Positions 45,715 through 55,978 are shown, numbered from the stretch's first letter. The stretch is 64,000 nt of DNA from Methylobacterium sp. FF17 (GCF_025813715.1 NZ_CP107532.1:1736001-1800000); one strand, 5' to 3'. Numbers and translations are program-made. Notes: generated by a model from the letters alone, not told the origin.

Positions 45715-45730
45715 TGTTTCACGTGGAAAC
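45715..45730. other. parS-like site between mnmE and mnmG
   Basis: TGTTTCACGTGGAAAC matches the parS consensus TGTTTCACGTGGAACA at the first 14 positions. It lies in the mnmE-mnmG gap, 2 kb before a second strong site and 3.5 kb before parB. parS sites next to parAB are the rule in this class. Confidence 0.75.
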
Positions 45731-45787
45731 ACCCTTCTTCAGCGCCCCTGCGTTGACCGGCCCCATCACGCCCGCGTAACTGGAACC

Positions 45788-47671
45788 ATGCATCACGATC
45801 CTGATTCCTTCGACGTGATCGTCGTTGGCGGAGGCCATGCGGGCGTCGAGGCGGCCGCGGCCGCAGCCCGCATGGGTGCCCGCACGGCTCTGGTGACCCA
45901 TCGGGCCTCGACCATCGGCGCCATGTCCTGCAACCCGGCGATCGGCGGCCTCGGGAAGGGCCACCTCGTGCGCGAGGTGGATGCCCTCGACGGCCTCATG
46001 GGGCGCGTCGCCGATGCGGCCGGGATTCAGTTCCGTCTCCTCAACCGCCGCAAGGGACCGGCGGTCCGGGGCCCCCGGACGCAGGCCGACCGCAAGCTCT
46101 ACGCCCGCGCCATGCAGGACGCCATCGCCGAGACCGCGAACCTGCGGGTGATCGAGGGCGAAGTGGCGGATCTCGCGGTGAGCGCTGGCCGCGTCGCCGC
46201 CGTCGTCCTGGGAGATGGCACCACCCTCCCCTGCGCCGCCGTGGTTCTGACCACGGGCACGTTCCTGCGCGGGCTGATCCATATCGGAGAGACCCAGGTT
46301 CCGGCGGGACGCGTCGGCGAGGACCCGTCCATCGGTCTCGCCCATACCCTCGACCGCTACGGCTTCGCCCTCGGGCGCCTGAAGACCGGCACCCCGGCCC
46401 GCCTCGACGGCCGCACCATCGACCGGTCCGGCCTCGACATGCAGTCGGCCGACGATGAGCCGGTCCCCTTCTCGACCCTCACCGAGCGCATCACCAACCC
46501 GCAGATCCAATGCGGTGTCACGCGCACCACCCAGGCCGTGCACGACCTGATCCGCGCCAACCTCCATCGCTCGCCGATGTATTCGGGCGGTATCGCGAGC
46601 CGAGGTCCGCGCTACTGCCCCTCCATCGAGGACAAGGTGGTGCGGTTCGGCGACCGCGAGGGCCACCAGATCTTCCTCGAGCCGGAGGGGCTGGACGATC
46701 CGACAGTCTATCCGAACGGGATCTCGACCGCCCTTCCCGAAAGCGTCCAGCGCGACATCATCGCGTTGATCCCGGGCCTGGAGCGGGCTGCGATCCTGCG
46801 CCCCGGCTACGCCATCGAGTACGACTACGTCGATCCGCGCGAACTCGACGCGACCCTGCAGACGAAGCGCCTGCCGGGACTGTTCCTAGCGGGGCAGATC
46901 AACGGGACGACGGGATACGAGGAAGCGGCCGGGCAGGGCCTCGTCGCCGGGATCAACGCGGCGCGGCTCGCCGGCGGGTCCGCCCTCGCGGTGTTCGATC
47001 GCGCGGAATCCTATCTCGGCGTCATGATCGACGATCTGGTGACCCATGGGGTGAGCGAGCCCTACCGGATGTTCACCTCGCGCTCGGAGTACCGGCTGTC
47101 CCTGCGCATCGACAACGCCGACGAGCGCCTGACACCGCGCGGCGCGGCACTGGGCTGCGTCGGCCCCGTACGGGCGTCGCACTTCGCGGCCTCGCAGGCG
47201 GCGCTGGAGGCGACACGGTCCCGTCTCGACGCCCTGAGCCTGACGCCGAACGAGGCCCGGGCCGTGGGGCTCGACCTCAACCAGGATGGCCTGCGGCGCA
47301 GCGCCTTCCAGCTGCTCTCCTATCCCGACATCGGCTGGGACCGCCTCGCGGCGATCTGGCCCGAGCTTGCCGCGGTCGCGCCCCGCGTCGCGGAACGCCT
47401 CTGCACGGACGCGACCTACGCCGTCTACCTCGACCGGCAGCGCGCGGATATTGCCGCCTTCCGCCGGGACGAGGCCGTGGCGCTCTCGGACCGTCTCGAC
47501 TACGCGGCGATCCCCGGGCTCTCGAACGAGATGCGGGCGAAGCTCGAGATCGTCCGGCCCGGGACCCTGGGGCAGGCGGCCCGCATCGAGGGCGTGACAC
47601 CGGCCGCCCTCACCCTGCTCGCGGCGCATGCCCGGCGCCGTCATCGGGAGCCGGTGGCGCATGCCCGCTGA
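45788..47671 (+). CDS. mnmG: tRNA uridine-5-carboxymethylaminomethyl modification enzyme MnmG
   Basis: A 627-residue FAD enzyme, partner of MnmE. The N-terminal dinucleotide site is [16 protein letters not shown], followed by [36 protein letters not shown] and the two catalytic Cys (SIEDKVVRF context and the [16 protein letters not shown] block, with Cys in RYCPSIEDK and the later CGV). Length and motif order are normal. It is followed by rsmG, whose ATG overlaps its stop region. Confidence 0.97.
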   Translation: MHHDPDSFDVIVVGGGHAGVEAAAAAARMGARTALVTHRASTIGAMSCNPAIGGLGKGHLVREVDALDGLMGRVADAAGIQFRLLNRRKGPAVRGPRTQADRKLYARAMQDAIAETANLRVIEGEVADLAVSAGRVAAVVLGDGTTLPCAAVVLTTGTFLRGLIHIGETQVPAGRVGEDPSIGLAHTLDRYGFALGRLKTGTPARLDGRTIDRSGLDMQSADDEPVPFSTLTERITNPQIQCGVTRTTQAVHDLIRANLHRSPMYSGGIASRGPRYCPSIEDKVVRFGDREGHQIFLEPEGLDDPTVYPNGISTALPESVQRDIIALIPGLERAAILRPGYAIEYDYVDPRELDATLQTKRLPGLFLAGQINGTTGYEEAAGQGLVAGINAARLAGGSALAVFDRAESYLGVMIDDLVTHGVSEPYRMFTSRSEYRLSLRIDNADERLTPRGAALGCVGPVRASHFAASQAALEATRSRLDALSLTPNEARAVGLDLNQDGLRRSAFQLLSYPDIGWDRLAAIWPELAAVAPRVAERLCTDATYAVYLDRQRADIAAFRRDEAVALSDRLDYAAIPGLSNEMRAKLEIVRPGTLGQAARIEGVTPAALTLLAAHARRRHREPVAHAR

Positions 47672-48299
47672 ACCGGACCGGGATCGTGTGCTGGCGGAGG
47701 CCGGTGTTTCACGTGAAACCGCCCGACGCCTCGCCATCTACGTGGCGCAGCTTCGACGCTGGCAGAACGTGAAGAACCTCGTCGGACCCGGCACCCTGGC
47801 CGAGGTTTGGACCCGCCACATCGCCGATGCCCTTCAGCTCCGGGCCCTGGCACCCGAAGCCGACACCTGGCTCGACCTCGGAGCCGGCGCCGGCCTGCCG
47901 GGCCTCGTCCTGGCGATCGCCGGACATGAGCGCCCCGGGTTTCAAGTCGACATGATCGAGAGCAATGCCCGCAAATGCGCCTTCCTGACGGAGACGGCGC
48001 GTCTCACGGAGGCGCCGGCGCGGGTGCACAATGCCCGTATCGAGCAGGCCATCGATGGGCACCAGGGCGTTGGCATCGTCTGTGCTCGCGCGCTGGCACC
48101 CCTCACCCAGCTTCTCGCCTGGTGTGAGCCACTGCTGACGACGGGCACCATCGGCCTGTTCCCGAAGGGCCGGGACGTGCAATCGGAATTGACCGACGCT
48201 GCGCAACGGTGGAGGTTCGTTTACGATCTTGAGCCGAGCCGAACCGATTCGGAAGCGCGGATCGTCCGCGTCACGACCCTATCTCGCGTGGATTCATGA
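47661..48299 (+). CDS. rsmG: 16S rRNA (guanine527-N7) methyltransferase RsmG
   Basis: A 212-residue methyltransferase. Motif I is [47 protein letters not shown] and the [15 protein letters not shown] block are diagnostic. The ATG at 47661 overlaps the mnmG stop; its own stop overlaps the parA start by 4 bases. A strong parS-like site lies within its 5' coding region (47705-47720), encoding V-S-R-E-T. Confidence 0.95.
   Translation: MPAEPDRDRVLAEAGVSRETARRLAIYVAQLRRWQNVKNLVGPGTLAEVWTRHIADALQLRALAPEADTWLDLGAGAGLPGLVLAIAGHERPGFQVDMIESNARKCAFLTETARLTEAPARVHNARIEQAIDGHQGVGIVCARALAPLTQLLAWCEPLLTTGTIGLFPKGRDVQSELTDAAQRWRFVYDLEPSRTDSEARIVRVTTLSRVDS
47705..47720. other. parS-like site inside rsmG
   Basis: TGTTTCACGTGAAACC differs from the palindromic parS consensus TGTTTCACGTGAAACA only at the last base. 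It overlaps rsmG codons for V-S-R-E-T and is 1.5 kb from parB. It is the best parS match in the window. Confidence 0.85.
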
Positions 48300-49144
48300 C
48301 AAGCGATCCGACGAAAATCCCCGCCGCCGGAGGCAACCCGGAGCGGCCGCTGCGTATCCTGGCGTTGGCCAACCAGAAGGGCGGCGTCGGCAAGACCACG
48401 ACGGCGATCAATCTCGGCACCGCCCTGGCCGCGATCGGTGAAACCGTCCTGGTGATCGATCTCGATCCGCAGGGCAACGCCTCCACGGGGCTCGGCATCG
48501 ACCGGCGCCAGCGCAAGGTGTCGACCTACCACGTCCTCGCCGGAGAGGCGTCCCTGGCGGAGGCCTGCATCCCGACGGCGGTGCCGCGCCTGCTGGTGGC
48601 CCCCTCCACCATGGACCTGCTCGGCCTCGAGCTGGAGATGGCGAGCGCGCCGGACCGGGCCCACCGCCTGCGCAACGTACTGAAGGGGATCGGTCAATCC
48701 GGAGCGACCGAAGGCGTGACCTACGTCCTGATCGATTGCCCGCCCTCCCTCAACCTCCTCACCATCAATGCCCTGGCGGCCTCGGACGCGGTGCTGGTGC
48801 CGCTGCAATGCGAGTTCTTCGCCCTGGAGGGCCTGAGCCAGCTCCTGCGCACCGTGGAGCAGGTGCGCGGCGCCCTCAATGCCCGCCTCACCATCCAGGG
48901 CATCGTGCTGACGATGTTCGATCCGCGCAACAACCTGTCGGCGCAGGTGGTGGCGGATGTGCGCAGCTTCATGGGCGAGAAGGTTTACGAGACCATGATC
49001 CCCCGCAACGTGCGCGTGTCGGAGGCCCCGTCCCACGGCAAGCCGGTGCTGCTCTATGACCTCAAATGCGCGGGTTCGCAGGCCTATCTGCGTCTGGCCT
49101 CGGAGATCATCCAGCGCGAGGGGCGGCTGCCGGTGGCGGCCTGA
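48296..49144 (+). CDS. parA: Chromosome partitioning ATPase ParA (Soj)
   Basis: A 282-residue Walker-type ATPase that moves the ParB-parS complex of the newly replicated origin. Deviant Walker A KGGVGKTT at 28-35 and the VIDLDPQGNAS and VLIDCPPSLNLL motifs are intact. The ATG overlaps the rsmG stop; parB follows after 71 bp. It is the chromosomal rather than plasmid type by context. Confidence 0.97.
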   Translation: MTSDPTKIPAAGGNPERPLRILALANQKGGVGKTTTAINLGTALAAIGETVLVIDLDPQGNASTGLGIDRRQRKVSTYHVLAGEASLAEACIPTAVPRLLVAPSTMDLLGLELEMASAPDRAHRLRNVLKGIGQSGATEGVTYVLIDCPPSLNLLTINALAASDAVLVPLQCEFFALEGLSQLLRTVEQVRGALNARLTIQGIVLTMFDPRNNLSAQVVADVRSFMGEKVYETMIPRNVRVSEAPSHGKPVLLYDLKCAGSQAYLRLASEIIQREGRLPVAA

Positions 49145-49215
49145 GATTTGACCGGAGGGGCACCCTGCTCCCCGGGACGAGCGTGAAACGGATTCGGGAG
49201 TCGAAGCAGGTGGCG

Positions 49216-50115
49216 ATGGCGGATGATGTGGTGCGACCCCGGCTCGGACGTGGCCTCGCGGCCCTGATCGGTGATTTCGGCGATGATACGCCCGAGGCCG
49301 GCAAGTCCCAGGCGCAGCGCAAGGTCGCCGTCGAGTTCCTGCGGCCGAACCCGCGCAACCCGCGCCGCCGCTTCAACGAGGCGGACCTCGACGAACTCTC
49401 GGCCTCGATCAAGCTGCGCGGCATCATCCAGCCCATCGTGGTGCGGGCCCTTCCCGGTGTTCCGGACACCTACGAGATCGTCGCGGGCGAGCGCCGCTGG
49501 CGCGCGGCCCAGCGCGCCGGCCTCACCGAAGTGCCGGTGGTTACCGTGGAGATCGACGACCGGACCTCGCTCGAATTCGCGATCCTGGAGAATGTCCAGC
49601 GCACGGACCTCAACGCGATCGAGGAAGCGGCCGGCTATGAGCGCCTGATGAGCGAGTTCCAGTACAGCCAGAGCGAGCTGGCCGAGATCCTGGGTAAGAG
49701 CCGCAGTCACCTCGCCAACACCCTGCGCCTGTTGCAGCTGTCGCCGTCGATCCAGGACCGGGTCGTGGCCGGCGAGATCACGGCGGGTCACGCGCGCGCA
49801 TTGCTGGCGGTGCGGGACGCCGAAGGCGTCGCGCGCCGGATCGTGGAGGAGGGGCTCTCGGTCCGCGAGGTCGAGGCCCTCGCCTCGGCGGAGGTGCCGG
49901 AGGGCGATGGCCCCCGCCCCGGCCGGCCGCGCCGCGCGGCCGAGAAGGATGCCGAGATCCGCTCCCTGGAGCAGGCCATGGCCCGCGCCCTGGGAATGAA
50001 CGTCGCGTTGAAATCCAAGGTCGCGGGAGCCGGAGAAATCCGCATCCGCTATGAGACCCCCGCCGAACTCGACGCCCTCTGCCAGCGCTTCAACATCGCG
50101 CGGTCCGAGGGGTAG
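49216..50115 (+). CDS. parB: Chromosome partitioning protein ParB
   Basis: A 299-residue CTPase/DNA-binding protein that loads at parS and spreads along DNA. The RPRLGRGLAALIGD N-terminus interacts with ParA; VEFLRPNPRNPRRRFNEADLDELSASIKLRGIIQPIVV is the ParB/Srx fold with GERRWRAAQRAG as the CTP-binding GERRxR motif; the helix-turn-helix KSRSHLANTLRLLQL and a C-terminal dimer domain follow. An in-frame GTG at 49210 is an alternative start. It converges on holA with a 3-bp gap. Confidence 0.96.
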   Translation: MADDVVRPRLGRGLAALIGDFGDDTPEAGKSQAQRKVAVEFLRPNPRNPRRRFNEADLDELSASIKLRGIIQPIVVRALPGVPDTYEIVAGERRWRAAQRAGLTEVPVVTVEIDDRTSLEFAILENVQRTDLNAIEEAAGYERLMSEFQYSQSELAEILGKSRSHLANTLRLLQLSPSIQDRVVAGEITAGHARALLAVRDAEGVARRIVEEGLSVREVEALASAEVPEGDGPRPGRPRRAAEKDAEIRSLEQAMARALGMNVALKSKVAGAGEIRIRYETPAELDALCQRFNIARSEG

Positions 50116-50118
50116 GCC

Positions 50119-51147
50119 TCAGCGCCGCCGCGCGGCCTCGGAGGCGATGCGCAGGAGCGTGCTCGAGGCCTGCGCATGCGCCAATCCGGGATCGGAGCGG
50201 CGGCAGGTCAGGACCGCGTCCTGGAGCAGCTGAACCGCGTGGCGGAGGGCAGGGGGAGACCAGCGGGCAAGCTGCGTCTCCACCAGCGCCTTGCGCCGGA
50301 AGTGCAGGCCGCGCCAGTTCGCCACCATGGCGCCGGCACTCTGTCCCTCCCCCGCGATACGGGTCGCGAGCAGGGTCAGGGCGTGGCGCAGGGCGGCGCC
50401 CAGCATCACCGAGGGGTCCATGCCCTCGTGGCGGAAGCGCCGGTAATCGCGCTCCACCTCGCCGATGCGGCCGGCAAAAGCCGCGTCGATCAGCGTGTTG
50501 AGCACACTGCCCGCGACATCGCTGACGATCGCTTCCACATCGTCCAGGCTGACGGTGCCCTGCCCCTGGGCATAGAGCGACAGCTTCTCGATCTCCGACA
50601 GGCTCGCGCCCCGGTCGCCGCCGAGACTCGCCGCGAGGATGTCGCGGGCGTCCCGCGCGATGCGCAGGCCCTGGTCCTGCAGCGTGCGGTCGATGATGTC
50701 GGCGAGCGCCCGCTCGTCGTCGGGATAGCAGGGTAGGGCGAGGGCCTTGGGGGATTTCTCGCAGAGGGTCCGCAAGGGAGCGGTCTTGCCGAGGTCGCCA
50801 CCTTCCACGACGATGCGCGCCTGGGTGATCTCGGCCTTCAGGGCGGCCTCCACGGCCGGCGCGTAGTTGCGACTGCCCGCGCGCACCCAGATCGTGCGGT
50901 TGCCCCCGAACAGGCCGACGGTGCCGGCCTCGTCCACCAGGCGCCCAGGATCCTGCGCCAGCACGTCGCCGTCGATCTTCACCATGGCGAAGGGGTCGCC
51001 CGGATCCGCCACGAAGGCCTCCGCTAGCGCCTTGGCCCGGTGGAAGACGAGCCCGGTATCCGGCCCGTAGACGAGCAGGATCGCGATGCGCGGATCGGGG
51101 CCGCGCCGGATCAGGCCATCGACGTCGCCGGCCTTGACGGCGGTCAT
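50119..51147 (-). CDS. holA: DNA polymerase III subunit delta
   Basis: A 342-residue clamp-loader subunit that opens the beta sliding clamp. LLVYGPDTGLVFHRAKALAEAF and DEAGTVGLFGGNRTIWVRAG in the N-terminal domain and the DVEAIVSDVAGSVLNTLIDAAFAG linker are recognisable. Preceded by lptE and leuS on the same strand with short gaps, the usual alphaproteobacterial order. Confidence 0.93.
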   Translation of the reverse strand: MTAVKAGDVDGLIRRGPDPRIAILLVYGPDTGLVFHRAKALAEAFVADPGDPFAMVKIDGDVLAQDPGRLVDEAGTVGLFGGNRTIWVRAGSRNYAPAVEAALKAEITQARIVVEGGDLGKTAPLRTLCEKSPKALALPCYPDDERALADIIDRTLQDQGLRIARDARDILAASLGGDRGASLSEIEKLSLYAQGQGTVSLDDVEAIVSDVAGSVLNTLIDAAFAGRIGEVERDYRRFRHEGMDPSVMLGAALRHALTLLATRIAGEGQSAGAMVANWRGLHFRRKALVETQLARWSPPALRHAVQLLQDAVLTCRRSDPGLAHAQASSTLLRIASEAARRR

Positions 51148-51166
51148 GCCGGGGTCCCCGACGTCG

Positions 51167-51748
51167 TCAGGGCTTGGTCACCAGCACGGAGGCGATCCGG
51201 GTCTTGATCTGCTCGGCCAGCACCTTGGCGAGGCGAATCTCGGCGTCGCGGGCGGCGCGCAAGCTGGCGAAGCGCTGGATCGAACGGTCATACGTCGCCG
51301 TCGAGGTGGCGACACCCTCGCTGATGATCTTCGTGCCGCTCAGGTCCTCCAGGGCGTACTTGATCGTGCCGACGATCGTGCCCGCTTCGGCGCGCCCGGT
51401 CAGCGAGGACACGATCGGGGTCTGCACCGTCTCGCTCCCCTGCATCTTGAGCCGATAGCGCTTGGGCGCGCTCTGGCCCGATCCGTCGAGGTCGAAGATC
51501 AGTTCGCTGCGCAGGTAGTGCCCGAGGCGCTCCTGGCCCTGCGCCATCAGCACGTCGTCCACCTGCACCGCGGCGAGCAACGCCGCCATCGGCTCACCGG
51601 AGGCGGTGGGGCCGTAGAGGGGGCGGAAGCAGGCCGAGAGGTTGAGGGCGAGCGACGAGACGAGGGCGACGCGCGCCGCCCGACGCAGGGTTCCGCCCGC
51701 TGCCGCTCCGAGTGCCAAACGCATCATGCCCGCCGCCGTCCCGCTCAT
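51167..51748 (-). CDS. lptE: LPS-assembly lipoprotein LptE
   Basis: A 193-residue outer-membrane lipoprotein that plugs the LptD barrel. The lipobox is LNLSAC followed by FRPLYGPTASGEPM. The start at 51746-51748 has a GGCGGAA site; two later Met codons (51727 and 51724) are alternatives, whereas a TTG further upstream seems unlikely. It lies between leuS and holA, the common gene order, which strengthens the assignment. Confidence 0.85.
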   Translation of the reverse strand: MSGTAAGMMRLALGAAAGGTLRRAARVALVSSLALNLSACFRPLYGPTASGEPMAALLAAVQVDDVLMAQGQERLGHYLRSELIFDLDGSGQSAPKRYRLKMQGSETVQTPIVSSLTGRAEAGTIVGTIKYALEDLSGTKIISEGVATSTATYDRSIQRFASLRAARDAEIRLAKVLAEQIKTRIASVLVTKP

Positions 51749-51848
51749 CCGTTCCGCCCGATCTGTACGGCGAACCGAGGTCCGACGACAGCCTATTCGC
51801 CCCAAGCTTTACGTTTCCTATCCGGCCACGGTCGGAGCCGGATCGGGG

Positions 51849-54455
51849 TCAGACGACGAGGTTCACGATCCGGCCCGGCACGACGATGACCTTCTTCGGG
51901 GTTCGCCCTTCGAGGGCCCGCTGTACGGCCTCGTCTGCGAGGACCAGGGCCTGGACCGCCGCGACATCGGCGCTGCGGGGGACGGTCACGTCCGCACGCT
52001 TCTTGCCGTTGAGCTGGACGGGGAGGGTGACCTCGTCCTCGACCAGCAGGCCGCGCTCGACCTCCGGCCAGCCCGCCTGCGCGGCCAGACCGTCGCGGCC
52101 GAGCGCCCGCCAGCACTCCTCCGCGAGGTGCGGCATCATCGGGGCGATCAACTGCGTGAGGATGCCGGCCGCTTCCGTCGCGGCGCTCCGGGAGACGCCG
52201 CCCCGCAGGCCCTCGTCGAGGGCGTTGGCCAGCGTGTAGGTATGCGCGACGCAGCGGTTGAAGCGCAGGCGTTCGATATCCTCCTCCACCGACGCAAGGG
52301 CCTTGTGCGCGGCCTTGCGTAGGGCGGCGTCGCCGCTGCCCGCGCTGCCCTCCGACGCGGCCGCGAGGGACACCAGCCGCCAGACGCGCTGGACGAAGCG
52401 CGCCGCGCCCTGCACGCCGTCCTCGGTCCAGATCACGTCGCGCTCGGGCGGCGAATCGGAGAGCATGAACCAGCGGGCGGTATCGGCGCCGTAGCTCGCG
52501 ATGATGTCGTCGGGGTCGACCACGTTCTTCTTCGACTTCGACATCTTCTCGATGGGGCCGATCGCGATCGGCTCCGCTGTTTTCACGTGGAACGCCTGAC
52601 GCGCACCGGCCTCGCCCGTGATGCGGATGTCGGCCGGGGGCACCCAGGCGCCGGCCGCATCCTTGTAGGTCTCGTGCACCACCATCCCCTGCGTGAACAG
52701 GCCGGCGAAGGGCTCGGAGACGCCGGACCAGTCCGTCGCCTTCATCGCCCGCATGAAGAAGCGGGCGTAGAGCAGGTGCAGGATCGCGTGCTCGATACCG
52801 CCGATATACTGGTCGACGGCGAGCCACTGGTCGACGGCCTTGCGGTCCGTGGGCGCGTCCTGGAGCCAGGGCGCTGTGAAGCGCGCATAGTACCAGGACG
52901 AATCCACGAAGGTGTCCATGGTGTCGGTTTCGCGCCGGGCCGGCTTCCCGCAGGTGGGGCAGGGGACGTTGCGCCAGGCGTGGTCGCGCTCCAGCGGATT
53001 GCCGGGCACGTCGAAGGAGACCTCGTCCGGCAGCTTCACCGGCAGGTCGGCCACCGGCACCGGCACGGGCCCGCAGGCCTCGCAATGGATGATCGGGATC
53101 GGGCAGCCCCAGTAGCGCTGGCGCGAGACGCCCCAGTCGCGCAGGCGGAACTGCACCTTCCGCGAGGCCACCGCGGTGCCGGACAGGGTCTCGGCTTCGA
53201 GGCGGTTGGCCACCGCCTTGAAGGCCTCGTCCGTGGTCATGTCGTCGAGGAAGCGGGAATTGATCATCCGGCCGTCGCCGTCATAGGCGGTGTCGGTGAC
53301 GACGAAGCTGCCGGCGTCCTGGTCTTCCGGGCAGACCACGGGCGTGTTGCCGAGACCGTACTTGTTGGCAAAATCGAGGTCGCGCTGGTCGTGGGCCGGG
53401 CATCCGAAGACCGCGCCGGTGCCGTAGTCCATCAGCACGAAGTTCGCGACGTAGACCGGCAGCAGCCAGGACGGGTCGAGGGGATGGCGGACCTTCAGCC
53501 CGGTGTCGAAGCCAAGCTTCTCGGCCGTGTCGATGGCGGCCTGGGCCGTACCCGTGCGCCGGCATTCCTCGATGAAGGTCTGGAGGGCCGGATGGGCGGG
53601 TGCGAGCTTCGCCGCGATCGGGTGATCGGCGGCGATCGCCAGGAACTTCGCGCCGAACAGGGTGTCGGGCCGCGTGGTGTAGACCGTCACCTCGGGGGCG
53701 ACGCCGTGGGGCGGTGCCTCGATGGCGAAGCGGACCTCGAGCCCCTCCGAGCGGCCGATCCAGTTCTTCTGCATCAGCCGGACTTTTTCCGGCCAGCGCT
53801 CCAGGCCGTCCAGCGCATCGTAGAGGTCCTGCGCGAAATCGGTGATCTTGAAGAACCACTGGGTCAGCTCGCGCTGCTCCACCAGGGCGCCCGAGCGCCA
53901 GCCGCGCCCGTCGATGACCTGCTCGTTGGCGAGCACGGTGTGATCCACCGGGTCCCAGTTCACCTTGGCCGTGCGGCGCGTCACCAGCCCCTTGGCCAGG
54001 AAGTCGAGGAACATGCGCTGCTGGTGCTTGTAATAGTCGGGGTCGCAGGTCGCGATCTCCCGGCTCCAGTCCAGCGAGAGGCCCATGCTCTGCAACTGGC
54101 CGCGCATCGTCGCGATGTTGGCGTAGGTCCAGTCGCGCGGGTTGACCTTGCGCTCCATGGCGGCGTTCTCGGCGGGCAGACCGAAGGCGTCCCAGCCCAT
54201 CGGGTGCAGCACGTTGAAGCCGCGCGCCCGCTTGTAGCGCGCCACCACGTCGCCCATCGCGTAGTTGCGCACGTGGCCCATGTGGATGCGCCCCGACGGA
54301 TAGGGGAACATCTCCAGCACGTAGTATTTCGGCCGGGGATCGTCGTTCTTCGTGGCGTAGATGCCCGCCGCGTCCCAGGCCTGCTGCCAGCGCGGCTCGG
54401 TCTCCTTGGCGTTGTAGCGCTCGGGAGCGGGACTTTGAGCGGGGGACGTGGTCAT
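51849..54455 (-). CDS. leuS: Leucyl-tRNA synthetase
   Basis: An 868-residue class I synthetase. The HIGH motif reads [21 protein letters not shown] is in [15 protein letters not shown], and the editing-domain threonine-rich motif [21 protein letters not shown] is intact. Start ATG at 54453-54455. A weak parS-like site falls within the coding sequence (52579-52594; A-F-H-V-K). It heads the leuS-lptE-holA run and is divergent from the yggS gene. Confidence 0.98.
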   Translation of the reverse strand: MTTSPAQSPAPERYNAKETEPRWQQAWDAAGIYATKNDDPRPKYYVLEMFPYPSGRIHMGHVRNYAMGDVVARYKRARGFNVLHPMGWDAFGLPAENAAMERKVNPRDWTYANIATMRGQLQSMGLSLDWSREIATCDPDYYKHQQRMFLDFLAKGLVTRRTAKVNWDPVDHTVLANEQVIDGRGWRSGALVEQRELTQWFFKITDFAQDLYDALDGLERWPEKVRLMQKNWIGRSEGLEVRFAIEAPPHGVAPEVTVYTTRPDTLFGAKFLAIAADHPIAAKLAPAHPALQTFIEECRRTGTAQAAIDTAEKLGFDTGLKVRHPLDPSWLLPVYVANFVLMDYGTGAVFGCPAHDQRDLDFANKYGLGNTPVVCPEDQDAGSFVVTDTAYDGDGRMINSRFLDDMTTDEAFKAVANRLEAETLSGTAVASRKVQFRLRDWGVSRQRYWGCPIPIIHCEACGPVPVPVADLPVKLPDEVSFDVPGNPLERDHAWRNVPCPTCGKPARRETDTMDTFVDSSWYYARFTAPWLQDAPTDRKAVDQWLAVDQYIGGIEHAILHLLYARFFMRAMKATDWSGVSEPFAGLFTQGMVVHETYKDAAGAWVPPADIRITGEAGARQAFHVKTAEPIAIGPIEKMSKSKKNVVDPDDIIASYGADTARWFMLSDSPPERDVIWTEDGVQGAARFVQRVWRLVSLAAASEGSAGSGDAALRKAAHKALASVEEDIERLRFNRCVAHTYTLANALDEGLRGGVSRSAATEAAGILTQLIAPMMPHLAEECWRALGRDGLAAQAGWPEVERGLLVEDEVTLPVQLNGKKRADVTVPRSADVAAVQALVLADEAVQRALEGRTPKKVIVVPGRIVNLVV
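52579..52594. other. parS-like site inside leuS
   Basis: GTTTTCACGTGGAACG keeps the 13-base core TTTCACGTGGAAC of parS, but the two outer left positions and the last base differ (13 of 16). It lies 2.5 kb past parB. ParB binding is inferred. Confidence 0.4.
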
Positions 54456-54587
54456 GGGCCGGGCGCCGGGGTTCGCGAGGGTGAGGGCGGGCCGCGCGTG
54501 GTCGCGCCGCCGCCGGGGGTTGGGGGTCGGACTACCACGGCAAGGGGAGGGGTCAACACGGCGGCCGCACCGCGACGCATCGGAGCC

Positions 54588-54644
54588 GCTGCGGGAGCTT
54601 CGTCTTGCTGCGGGAGCTTCGTCTTGCTGTGGGAGCTTCGTCTT
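54588..54644. repeat. Three 19-bp tandem repeats in the leuS/yggS divergent region
   Basis: GCTGCGGGAGCTTCGTCTT occurs three times head to tail; the third copy differs by one base. The array lies between the starts of leuS and yggS, about 70 bp upstream of yggS, in a position where it could hold operators or a leader structure. No homology recognised. Confidence 0.9.
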
Positions 54645-54710
54645 GCGGCCCGCGTTCGGAATGGTAGTCCCCGGTCGGACCGGTTCATCCCACGCATTTC
54701 CCGAGAGATC

Positions 54711-55439
54711 ATGGACGACGTAGCTCCCGACGCTCCCGCCCCGCAGGCCACCACTCCCCTCGAGGCCACCGATGTCGTGGCCGGGCTGGAGGCGGTGCGC
54801 CACCGGATCCGCCAGGCGGCCCAGGATTCCGAGCGCGACCCGGCCTCGGTCGCCCTGGTCGCCGTGTCGAAGACGATTCCCGCCGAGGGGATCCTGCCGG
54901 CGCTGGAGGCCGGGCAGCGGGTGTTCGGCGAGAACTACGTGCAGGAATCGAAGGCGAAATGGCCGGCGCTCCGCGCGCGCTTCCCGGATGTCGAACTTCA
55001 CCTCGTCGGACCGCTGCAATCGAACAAGGCGCGCGAGGCCGTGGAGCTGTTCGATGTGATCCACGGGCTCGACCGGCTCTCGCTGGCCGCCGCGCTCGCC
55101 AAGGAGATCGAGCGGGTCGGGCGCGCGCCGAAGCTCCTGATCCAGGTGAACACCGGGGACGAGCCGCAGAAGGGGGGCGTCTCTCCCTCGGCGGTGGATA
55201 CGCTCCTCTCGGAATGCCGCGACACCCACGGGCTCGCGATCCAGGGGCTGATGTGCATCCCCCCCGCCGAGGCGCCGCCCTCGCCGCATTTCGCCCTGCT
55301 CGCCCGCATCGCGCACGCTCACAACCTGCCGATCCTCTCCATGGGCATGAGCGCGGATTACCCGGCCGCGATCCAGATGGGGGCCACCCATGTCCGTGTC
55401 GGCACCGCGATCTTCGGGGCCCGCCCGCCCAAGGGCTGA
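54711..55439 (+). CDS. YggS/PLPBP family pyridoxal-phosphate homeostasis protein
   Basis: A 242-residue PLP-binding protein with an alanine-racemase-like barrel. The PLP lysine lies in [38 protein letters not shown] and the final [27 protein letters not shown] segment are diagnostic. It maintains vitamin B6 and amino-acid balance. The ATG gives a 25-residue variable N-terminus. It converges on the MarR gene with 3 bp between stops. Confidence 0.95.
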   Translation: MDDVAPDAPAPQATTPLEATDVVAGLEAVRHRIRQAAQDSERDPASVALVAVSKTIPAEGILPALEAGQRVFGENYVQESKAKWPALRARFPDVELHLVGPLQSNKAREAVELFDVIHGLDRLSLAAALAKEIERVGRAPKLLIQVNTGDEPQKGGVSPSAVDTLLSECRDTHGLAIQGLMCIPPAEAPPSPHFALLARIAHAHNLPILSMGMSADYPAAIQMGATHVRVGTAIFGARPPKG

Positions 55440-55442
55440 GGC

Positions 55443-55865
55443 TCACACGGCGGCGACGACCCGGGCCAGGGCCCCGCGCAGGGTCGCGGCCTCCGCGGCG
55501 CCGTAGCGCGCCTCGAACGCGGCCTGCGCCGCCTGCCAGAGCGGCTCGGCCGCCTCCAGCCGCGCCCGGCCCGCCTCGGTCAGGGTCAGGGCGCGCGTGC
55601 GCCCGTCCGGGCCGGGCCCGATCGCCACGAGGCCGTCGCGCTCCAGGGGGCGCAGGGCCCGGCCCATCGTGGTCCGGTCCATCACCATCGCGTCGGCGAG
55701 CCCGTTGATCGAGATCGGCCCCAGGCGCCGCAGGCCCTTCAGCATCGCGTATTGCGAGATGCGCAGGCCCGTCGGGGCGAGCTGCCGGTCATAGAACTGC
55801 GTGACCTGCCGGGCGCCCTGGCGGATCGCGTTGCAGAGGCAGATCACCGGGCGAGGATCGTCCAT
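55443..55865 (-). CDS. MarR-family transcriptional regulator
   Basis: A 140-residue winged-helix repressor (YAMLKGLRRLGPISINGLADAMVMDRTTMGRALRPLERDGLVAIG with wing PGPDGRTRALTLTEAG). I start at the ATG 55863-55865, preceded by GGAG, because a 20-codon longer version would begin within the palindromic operator candidate. It is divergent from the MFS transporter at 55979 and probably controls it. The ligand is unknown. Confidence 0.87.
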   Translation of the reverse strand: MDDPRPVICLCNAIRQGARQVTQFYDRQLAPTGLRISQYAMLKGLRRLGPISINGLADAMVMDRTTMGRALRPLERDGLVAIGPGPDGRTRALTLTEAGRARLEAAEPLWQAAQAAFEARYGAAEAATLRGALARVVAAV

Positions 55866-55920
55866 CGAGAACTCCGGGCGGGCCGAACCCGCCGCTCTCC
55901 GAGTGCCCTTGTCTAAAGCG

Positions 55921-55938
55921 TGCATATGCGCCTATGCA
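55921..55938. promoter_or_regulatory. Operator candidate for the MarR/MFS pair
   Basis: TGCATATGCGCCTATGCA is an inverted repeat (TGCATA-N6-TATGCA; 16 of 18 positions symmetric) centred between the MarR and MFS starts. It is an AT-rich island typical of MarR operators. Binding is inferred. Confidence 0.6.
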
Positions 55939-55978
55939 AGGGGACGCCGGTGGAAGCGGCGCCCCGGAGCGCGCTCGC

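Noticed and set aside
52587..54700. Very long plus-strand frame across leuS
   Set aside because: Antisense to leuS, joined only by chance to the real yggS frame; no domain features upstream of the YggS start.
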